Below, one piece after another: positions 48,151-53,472 of a stretch of 53,472 nt of DNA. A program made the translations under genes and the position numbers. The notes below the pieces were generated by a model, which was not told the DNA's origin, ran no database searches, and worked only from the letters and a program-made list of their open reading frames with translations. The stretch covers positions 3,633-57,104 of the forward strand of contig DIWN01000045.1 of NCBI GenBank assembly GCA_002423495.1. The letters run 5' to 3'. Positions within the stretch are counted from its first letter, which is position 1. Every line of letters begins with the position of its first letter. This DNA is from Anaerolineaceae bacterium UBA6105. GTDB taxonomy: Bacteria; Chloroflexota; Anaerolineae; Anaerolineales; Anaerolineaceae.

Positions 48151-48987
48151 ATGCGCAATCTATTTTCAGCTAAAAATCTACGGAACCTGATTTTAATCAT
48201 TGTGATTGTCGGCGTACTGACACTCGCGATTTCAGGCTATCTGACCCCGATTTTCAGCGTTTCTGTCAGCCCCTTGATTTCTGCTCAGAGCTGGATTTCT
48301 GAACGCTACCTGGCATTCAGCGACTTCTTTGGCTCCCCACGGGATATGGCAACTTTGCGTGAAGAGAATATGGTGCTTCGAAATGAGGTGGCGCAACTTC
48401 AGAGCGAGATCATCGCGCTGCAGGAAAACCTGACTCAGGCTGAAATTCTCTACACTCTATTGGATTTTGCCCGCAACAATCCAGACCATGAGTATGTGGC
48501 TGCGACAGTTATTGGGCGGGAAATCAGCCCTTACCTGCAGTACATTATCATCGATAAGGGCTCCAATGATGGCATCCGTTTTGGCATGCCGGTGGTAACC
48601 CAACAGGGTCTGGTAGGGCGGATCGATGCAGTTATTTCAGACGCCGCGCGGATTCAGTTAATCACGGATGCTGGTTCAGTCGTCAATGTGCGCCTCAAAA
48701 CTGCTAACGTCGAGGGCCAGGTGAGTGGTTCTATCACTGGGGAAGTCAGCCTCGATATGGTGCCGATTGATTCCCAGGTGGATATCGGTGAGGTCATTCT
48801 CACCTCCGGTTTGGGTGGAACTTATCCGCCCAACATCTTCGTGGGTCAGGTTTTTTCGATGCAGTCTCGCCAGAACGCGCTCTTTCAGACAGGTTCTGTC
48901 CAACCAATTGTTGATTTCTCAGTTCTAAGTGCGGTGCTCGTCATCACCAATTTTGATGCTGTCGACATATCACCGTTAGTACCCTGA
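48151..48987 (+). CDS. mreC: Rod-shape-determining protein MreC
   Basis: A 278-residue protein with one N-terminal membrane helix (LRNLILIIVIVGVLTLAISGYL), a coiled coil (~70-105, LREENMVLRNEVAQLQSEIIALQENL) and the two beta-barrel halves of MreC outside the membrane. The family signatures are AATVIGREISPYLQYIIIDKGSNDGIRFGMPVV, GLVGRI, LITDAGSVVNVRL and the late VGQV. MreC links MreB to PBP2 and RodA; its beta domains contact the transpeptidase. It follows mreB by 33 bp. Length and layout are ordinary. Confidence 0.95.
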   Translation: MRNLFSAKNLRNLILIIVIVGVLTLAISGYLTPIFSVSVSPLISAQSWISERYLAFSDFFGSPRDMATLREENMVLRNEVAQLQSEIIALQENLTQAEILYTLLDFARNNPDHEYVAATVIGREISPYLQYIIIDKGSNDGIRFGMPVVTQQGLVGRIDAVISDAARIQLITDAGSVVNVRLKTANVEGQVSGSITGEVSLDMVPIDSQVDIGEVILTSGLGGTYPPNIFVGQVFSMQSRQNALFQTGSVQPIVDFSVLSAVLVITNFDAVDISPLVP

Positions 48988-48996
48988 GGTTTGCCC

Positions 48997-49500
48997 GTGT
49001 TAATATATCTGGTGTATGGAATGAGTTTTGTGCTTGCAATGATGCTCCAATATGGAGTTTTCAGCAGGTGGATGATTCTTTCGGGCAGTCCTGATCTGGT
49101 GCTCTTGCTCATTATTGCACTTTGCCTGCATCAAAATCACAGGAGATTTTGGATCCTGATCCTGATCATGGGTGGAGTCGTTGGACTTGTTTCAGCTTTA
49201 CCTTATTTCGTGCCGATGTTGGTTTACATGGCAGTCTATCTTGTATCACTAAGCCTGAAACAGCGCGTATGGCAGACACCCCTGTTGGGGATGTTCCTTC
49301 TGACTTTTGGCGCAACCATCCTGGAGCATCTTCTTTCCATCGCCATTCTTTTTGTCCAGCGAATTCCATTTGAGTTTTCTGAGGCACTGGTGAGTGTGGC
49401 CCTGCCGGCTGTCTTTCTAAATATGTTCTTAGCGATTCCTGTGCATGCCATCATGCGGGAATTAAGCGTGTGGCTATATCCGCAAGGAGCCCAAGTATGA
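48997..49500 (+). CDS. mreD: Rod-shape-determining protein MreD
   Basis: A 167-residue membrane protein with about five helices (YLVYGMSFVLAMMLQYGVF; LVLLLIIALCLHQ; FWILILIMGGVVGLVSALPYF; a fourth near MLVYMAVYLVSLSL; a last AALPAVFLNMFLAIPVHAI-type). GTG 48997 is preferred because GAGG stands eight bases ahead at 48986-48989; an in-frame TTG at 48991 is the alternative. MreD sequences vary widely, so assignment rests on size, hydrophobic profile and position between mreC and mrdA. Its stop overlaps the ATG of mrdA (ATGA). Confidence 0.88.
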   Translation: MLIYLVYGMSFVLAMMLQYGVFSRWMILSGSPDLVLLLIIALCLHQNHRRFWILILIMGGVVGLVSALPYFVPMLVYMAVYLVSLSLKQRVWQTPLLGMFLLTFGATILEHLLSIAILFVQRIPFEFSEALVSVALPAVFLNMFLAIPVHAIMRELSVWLYPQGAQV

Positions 49501-51599
49501 ATAATGGTAATTACGAAAAACCGACAATCGATCTAAAGCGTTTCCGCTGGGTTTATCTGATCATCGCGGTGGTGTTTGTCTATTACATCGCAGAGCTTTT
49601 TAACTATCAGATTCTTAACGGCGAGGAGTATATTGCGCAGGCGGAAGACAACCGCACACAGGTCATCAGCATCCCAACAGAAAGAGGGATGATCTTCGAC
49701 CGGAATGGCATCGTTTTGGCTCGCAATGTAGCGCAATATAACGTTACCGTGACACCGGCCAATTTGCCCGACTCTGAGGGAGAAATTCGCGAAATTTTTG
49801 ACCAGCTAAGCGTTCTGATTGATATCCCCGTCAGCCAGGGTGAGGTCAATGAAGAAACAGCTGGTGCCTTCACACCCTGCTATACACCCCTGGGCATTGA
49901 GCAGGTGGTGGAAATTGCTGACAGTTTATGGCCTTTCCAGGCGACTCGCCTAAAGTGCAATATCGATAAAGAAACAGCCATGATCGTGCGGGAAAAGAGC
50001 GTGAATTGGCCTGGCATTGATGTTGAAATTGAACAGATCCGCGAATATCCAACCGGCGATCAGACCGCGGAAATCATTGGCTTTCTCGGACCTATCCCGG
50101 AAGTGCTCCTGGATTACTACACTGATTTGGGTTTTGTTTCAGGACGGGACAAGGTGGGTTACATGGGCATCGAAAACTCGATGCAGGATGTTCTGGCTGG
50201 CAGCAATGGACGGCGCGTGGTGGAGGTGACAGTCGGTGGTGAAATTGTGCGGGATATTGAAGAGCCTGTTGACCCTGTGCCTGGCGAAAATGTTTATCTC
50301 TCAATTGACTATCGTTTGCAACAGGCAGCCCACGCGGCCCTGGTGAATGAGCTCGATTTTTGGAATGAGCGCTATATGCTCTGGCAAAATGAAATCCTGA
50401 GCACGATGGGCGTTGTGGTGGCGATGGACGCCAAGACCGGCGAGATTCTGTCGATGGTGTCTTATCCGAGCTACGAAAATAACCGTATGTCTCAGTTCAT
50501 CCCAAGTTATTATTATGAGCAGCTTAGCGTTGATGAACATAAACCATTGCTCAACAAAGCCATCAGTTCCGAATTGCCCCCAGGTTCTGTTTACAAGATG
50601 GTGTCCGCTCTGGGAGTATTGAATGAAGACGTGGTCACGCCCTATCAGACAGTCGAGGACCCAGGCATGATCACACTCCGTCAGCAATTTTATGAAACCG
50701 ACATTGGTACCTTGCAAAACTACTATTGCTGGGATCGTGCCGGACACGGCCAGGTGGACTACTTGCACGGTATTTCTTATTCCTGCAACGTGTATTGGTA
50801 CAAGGTGGGCGGCGGCTATGAAGGTGAGGTCGATGATGGCGGACTGGGAATTTGGCGCATGGACGAATATGCGGCAGCGCTTGGTTACGGTCAGACGACT
50901 GGACTTGAATTGCCTGGTGAGGCCGACGGATTGCTGCCCAACCCAACCTGGAAACGCTTGAACATCGGTGAAAACTGGGCAACCGGAGACACCTACCTGG
51001 CAGCGGTTGGACAGGGCTACGTGCTGGCAACACCAGTGCAAGTGTTGAATTCGATCAATACTATTGTCAACGACGGCAAGCACTATAAGCTGACCATCAT
51101 TGACAAAATAACAGACTACGATGGCAACGTAACCTACGAATCTAAACCTGAAATCCTTTGGGATATCACTGAAGACCCGATGATTGCTACCTATGAAGGC
51201 AACAATCGCACCAATGAGCTTAAAACTGTAGAGCAATGGGTGATTGATCTTGCCAAACAGGGCATGGAGATGGTAACGCGGGATGACGGTACTGCCTGGT
51301 TTGAATTCCAGGATAACCCCTGGAAGGTAGCCGGCAAGACCGGTACCGCAGAGTTCTGTGATGACTGGGCAAACCGAGAGGGGCTTTGCGTACCAGGGTC
51401 ATGGCCTGCACATGCCTGGTTCGTGGGATATGCGCCATATGACGATCCGGAAATTGTTGTGGCTGCTTTTGTCTACCACGGTGCGGAAGGTTCGACTGTT
51501 GCTGCTCCAATCGCCAAATTTACAATTGACGCTTTTTTCCAATTGAAACAGATCGACCAGGAGTTACAACAAAACGATTACGCTCCGGTTATACAATAG
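49497..51599 (+). CDS. mrdA: Penicillin-binding protein 2 (elongation transpeptidase)
   Basis: A 700-residue class B PBP from ATG 49497, overlapping the mreD stop and preceded by AAGGAG; the open frame from 49470 lies within mreD. Cytoplasmic tail and helix (WVYLIIAVVFVYYIAELF), the pedestal/dimerisation domain starting NRTQVISIPTERGMIFDRNG, and the transpeptidase domain with nucleophile Ser in ELPPGSVYKM (SxxK), SYSCNVYWYKVGG (SxN) and VAGKTGTAEF (KTG). It cross-links new peptidoglycan with RodA supplying glycan strands. A ~30-residue insertion near FWNERYMLWQNEILSTMG and Cys residues close to the KTG motif (FCDDWANREGLC) are small variations. Confidence 0.96.
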   Translation: MNNGNYEKPTIDLKRFRWVYLIIAVVFVYYIAELFNYQILNGEEYIAQAEDNRTQVISIPTERGMIFDRNGIVLARNVAQYNVTVTPANLPDSEGEIREIFDQLSVLIDIPVSQGEVNEETAGAFTPCYTPLGIEQVVEIADSLWPFQATRLKCNIDKETAMIVREKSVNWPGIDVEIEQIREYPTGDQTAEIIGFLGPIPEVLLDYYTDLGFVSGRDKVGYMGIENSMQDVLAGSNGRRVVEVTVGGEIVRDIEEPVDPVPGENVYLSIDYRLQQAAHAALVNELDFWNERYMLWQNEILSTMGVVVAMDAKTGEILSMVSYPSYENNRMSQFIPSYYYEQLSVDEHKPLLNKAISSELPPGSVYKMVSALGVLNEDVVTPYQTVEDPGMITLRQQFYETDIGTLQNYYCWDRAGHGQVDYLHGISYSCNVYWYKVGGGYEGEVDDGGLGIWRMDEYAAALGYGQTTGLELPGEADGLLPNPTWKRLNIGENWATGDTYLAAVGQGYVLATPVQVLNSINTIVNDGKHYKLTIIDKITDYDGNVTYESKPEILWDITEDPMIATYEGNNRTNELKTVEQWVIDLAKQGMEMVTRDDGTAWFEFQDNPWKVAGKTGTAEFCDDWANREGLCVPGSWPAHAWFVGYAPYDDPEIVVAAFVYHGAEGSTVAAPIAKFTIDAFFQLKQIDQELQQNDYAPVIQ

Positions 51600-51609
51600 G
51601 TTGCTATCC

Positions 51610-52293
51610 GTGGAAGAGATAAGCGTTCGTGGAATCAAAGGTGGGGTTCTGATCGGCTTGCCCGAGAAACCCTGGTACCTGCAGAGGGATATGTTGATTT
51701 CGCGCATCCAGACCCAGGAACGCTTTTTTAAAGGCGGTCGGATTGCCCTGGATGTTGGCGGCGCGGATTGGTCGCAGGACCAACTTTTCAAACTGCTGCG
51801 AGACTTATCCGATGAAGGCGTCTGCCTGTGGGCAGTTCTGACCACCTCAGAAATCACTCTGGCTTCTGCTCAGAGTTTTGAACTCCAGACCAGCATTTCA
51901 GCACAAAACGCGGCTGGAAAGCCCGAAAACACGCAATTGCCAGAGGATGAGGCTAGTGTTGAGTGGTGCATTAAACCCTTGGAAAAGGGCGAAAAAGTCG
52001 CTTTCAAGGCAAACGGCGTGGTGATTGGCGATGTGCCTGAGGAAGCGGAAGTTGTTGCCTTCGGCAGCTTGCTAATTTGGGGTACAGTGCTGGGAAGCGT
52101 GAAGGCTGGATGTGGCGGGGATCAACTTTCGCAACTCTGTGTTTTGCGTTATGCTGGTAGCGGACTGAGTTTGTGTGGTCAAGTGGTGGATGTTCCTAAA
52201 AAAATGATAAATACTATACCGCTTGAAATCCACTATGATGCAGGCGCTGTCCAATTGCAGGAAGCAGTAGCGAGGAAGTTTAAACTCTTATGA
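51610..52293 (+). CDS. minC: Septum site-determining protein MinC
   Basis: A 227-residue protein; GTG 51610 gives a natural N-terminus (EEISVRGIKGGVLIGL), with TTG 51601 as an alternative three codons up. The N-terminal domain has the short beta-alpha layout of MinC_N (GGRIALDVGGADWSQDQLFKLLRDLSDEGV). The C-terminal beta-helix shows EEAEVVAFGSLLIWGTVLGSVKAGCGGDQLS and VLRYAGSGLSLCGQ, the MinC_C pattern in which a conserved R/G loop binds MinD. A hydrophilic linker joins them. MinC inhibits FtsZ polymerisation. No minD or minE follows; rodA does, by an ATGA overlap. MinD is thus encoded elsewhere or lost. Confidence 0.86.
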   Translation: MEEISVRGIKGGVLIGLPEKPWYLQRDMLISRIQTQERFFKGGRIALDVGGADWSQDQLFKLLRDLSDEGVCLWAVLTTSEITLASAQSFELQTSISAQNAAGKPENTQLPEDEASVEWCIKPLEKGEKVAFKANGVVIGDVPEEAEVVAFGSLLIWGTVLGSVKAGCGGDQLSQLCVLRYAGSGLSLCGQVVDVPKKMINTIPLEIHYDAGAVQLQEAVARKFKLL

Positions 52294-53417
52294 ACACGCG
52301 AGAAATCTGGAGACGGTTCGACATCCCGCTATTTGCGGTGGTGTTGCTGCTGTGTGTCTTTGGCGTGGCTTTAATTTCATCGGCTATTGCCGGTAACCCC
52401 ACGCTGGTGGAGCATCCCAGTCGCCAGGCTACGTTCCTGATTATTGGTTTGGCGATTTTATTTTTGAGCGCCTCGTTTGATTACCATATCTGGAAAACAC
52501 TCAGCAAACCATTCTATATTGTGGTGGCGCTCTTGTTGTTGATGGTTTTTGTTCTTGGTGGAGAAAGATTTGGCGCTGCCAGGTGGCTTGAGACTGGCCT
52601 GGTGACAATCCAGCCGGCAGAGTTGGCCAAGATCGCGATAATATTGGCACTTTCCAGTTTCTTCTCAAGCAACATTGACCGGATTAACAATTGGTTGACC
52701 ATCAGCAAAAGTTTGGCATTAACAGGCGGCATCGTGGTCTGGATTATGCTCCAGCCTAACCTCAGCACCAGCATCGTGATCTTTGTCACCTGGGCGACCA
52801 TGCTTTGGATCAGCGGTTTGAAAACAAAGTACATCTTAATCATGCTCGCAGTAGCAGCCCTGTTTATTGGAATATCGTTTTTGCTCGATTTTCCTTACCT
52901 GGCAGATTACCAAAAAACCCGTATCACCAATTTTATTGCTCCTGATGAGGATGCGCGTTATGGCGACACCTACAACGTTGACCAGGCGCTTATCAGTATC
53001 GGATCAGGAGGATGGTTTGGCACGGGATATGGTCAGGGTTCGCAAGTGCAGTTGCGCTTCCTGAAAGTCCGCCACAGCGACTTTATCTTTTCGGCGTTGG
53101 CGCATGAATTTGGCTTTGTTGGGACAGTTCTTGTTTTGGCTGCAATGATTTTCGTGATACTGCGCTGTTTCAAGGTTGCTCAAAACGCGCCGGATGCCTA
53201 TGGCTCGCTGATTGCCTATGGCTTTGGCGTGTTGATGGGTTTCCAGACGATTGTGAACGTGGGAGTGAATTTGAGGCTGCTGCCGGTAACGGGGCTGACT
53301 TTGCCTTTCCTCAGCTATGGAGGCAGCTCGCTGGTTGCTATGCTGCTGGGAATTGGGCTGGTTGAGAACATAAAAATGCGCAGCCAGGACAAAGAATTTC
53401 AGGACGAACCCTTGTAA
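52290..53417 (+). CDS. rodA: Peptidoglycan polymerase RodA (SEDS family)
   Basis: A 375-residue membrane protein with about ten helices. SEDS signatures are present: GAARWLETGLVTIQPAELAKIA (usual IQPSE, Ala here for Ser), MLQPNLSTSIVIF, QALISIGSGGWFGTGYGQGSQVQLRFLK, VRHSDFIFSALAHEFGF with the catalytic Asp, and NVGVNLRLLPVTGLTLPFLSYGGSS at the end. RodA polymerises lipid II together with PBP2, the product of mrdA two genes upstream. Start ATG 52290 overlaps the minC stop. Length (375) and motifs are standard for RodA rather than FtsW. Confidence 0.95.
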   Translation: MNTREIWRRFDIPLFAVVLLLCVFGVALISSAIAGNPTLVEHPSRQATFLIIGLAILFLSASFDYHIWKTLSKPFYIVVALLLLMVFVLGGERFGAARWLETGLVTIQPAELAKIAIILALSSFFSSNIDRINNWLTISKSLALTGGIVVWIMLQPNLSTSIVIFVTWATMLWISGLKTKYILIMLAVAALFIGISFLLDFPYLADYQKTRITNFIAPDEDARYGDTYNVDQALISIGSGGWFGTGYGQGSQVQLRFLKVRHSDFIFSALAHEFGFVGTVLVLAAMIFVILRCFKVAQNAPDAYGSLIAYGFGVLMGFQTIVNVGVNLRLLPVTGLTLPFLSYGGSSLVAMLLGIGLVENIKMRSQDKEFQDEPL

Positions 53418-53454
53418 GAAAAGGCAGGAATGTGGTAATATAGGCAATCGTTAG

Positions 53455-53472
53455 TGGGGGCTCGTCTAATGG
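53455..53472 (+). tRNA. 5' end of a tRNA gene, cut by the window (Gln or Glu type)
   Basis: TGGGGGC can be the 5' acceptor strand, followed by T8, C9 and the D-stem/loop start GTCTAATGG (A14 and G18-G19 in register). A first base U suggests tRNA-Gln, while the TCGTCTA stretch is common in tRNA-Glu. Only 18 bases are visible, so anticodon and 3' strand cannot be checked. A TAATAT box 14-20 bases upstream could be its -10. Confidence 0.5.

Noticed and set aside
50301..51236. A 311-codon open frame on the minus strand inside mrdA
   Set aside because: It lies wholly opposite a PBP2 with all catalytic motifs, its translation has no recognisable domain, and its His/Val-rich composition is what an antisense frame of this gene would give.

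Overview
The window looks like a chromosome segment of a bacterium of the phylum Chloroflexota, most likely class Anaerolineae. This is an inference from style, not a database match. The signs are many membrane-anchored Ser/Thr kinases and FHA proteins with Pro/Thr-rich linkers, secreted proteins with an LLEW-type FN3 segment, a secreted protease ending in an FLPIIFK tail, SD-led and apparently leaderless genes side by side, and a rod-shape (mre) cluster.

Layout. (1) 1-9529: cell-surface polysaccharide genes. They comprise a sugar-phosphate transferase fused to a membrane/NAD-binding module (5' end cut by the window), a LegB-like 4,6-dehydratase, a nucleotidyltransferase and a DegT-family aminotransferase. 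An AT-richer block follows: a GT-C-like membrane protein, a GtrB/ArnC-like GT2, a WecD-like acetyltransferase, an EmrE/ArnE-like small transporter and a clear WecE. This block reads as synthesis, lipid loading, flipping and transfer of an N-acetylated 4-amino-4,6-dideoxyhexose. (2) 9629-12367: a Pro/Thr-rich anchored protein and, convergently, a Ser/Thr kinase with a C-terminal formylglycine-generating-enzyme-type domain. (3) 12583-13716: an apparently intact IS481-type insertion sequence with ~25-bp inverted repeats and a GTTAA target duplication, sitting directly upstream of the -35 box of the next operon. (4) 13830-28250: a large signalling locus with two membrane-spanning VWA-FHA proteins, a PP2C phosphatase with a LysM-like domain outside the cell, three more FHA proteins, four kinases with HCD in place of HRD (two of them a recent tandem duplicate with diverged sensor domains) and an anchored M14 carboxypeptidase. 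(5) 28432-34784: a candidate peptide-modification (RiPP-like) locus with a nucleotidyltransferase, a secreted protein, an S26-type peptidase, a PqqD-like protein, a radical SAM/SPASM enzyme, a 52-residue Cys-containing peptide and an HprK-like kinase. (6) 35200-39135: a large secreted C25 (gingipain-like) protease. (7) 39207-41614, minus strand: low-molecular-weight tyrosine phosphatase and Wzc-like BY-kinase. (8) 41792-46894: housekeeping genes smpB, an L,D-transpeptidase, a DUF2085 protein, pgeF, a PLP-binding YggS protein, yggT and a zinc-ribbon coiled-coil protein. (9) 47041-53417: mreB, mreC, mreD, mrdA (PBP2), minC and rodA, then the 5' end of a tRNA at the window edge.

The two most interesting loci are (4) and (5). 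In (4), predicted topologies put adhesion-type VWA, LysM-like and SH3-like domains outside the membrane and FHA, kinase and PP2C domains inside. This suggests a phosphothreonine circuit that reports on the cell wall or surface contacts. In (5), the combination of PqqD, radical SAM, HprK-like kinase, nucleotidyltransferase and peptidase around a small Cys-bearing peptide suggests a ribosomally made, modified peptide. Both functional readings are inferences; the domain calls come from motifs visible in the sequence.
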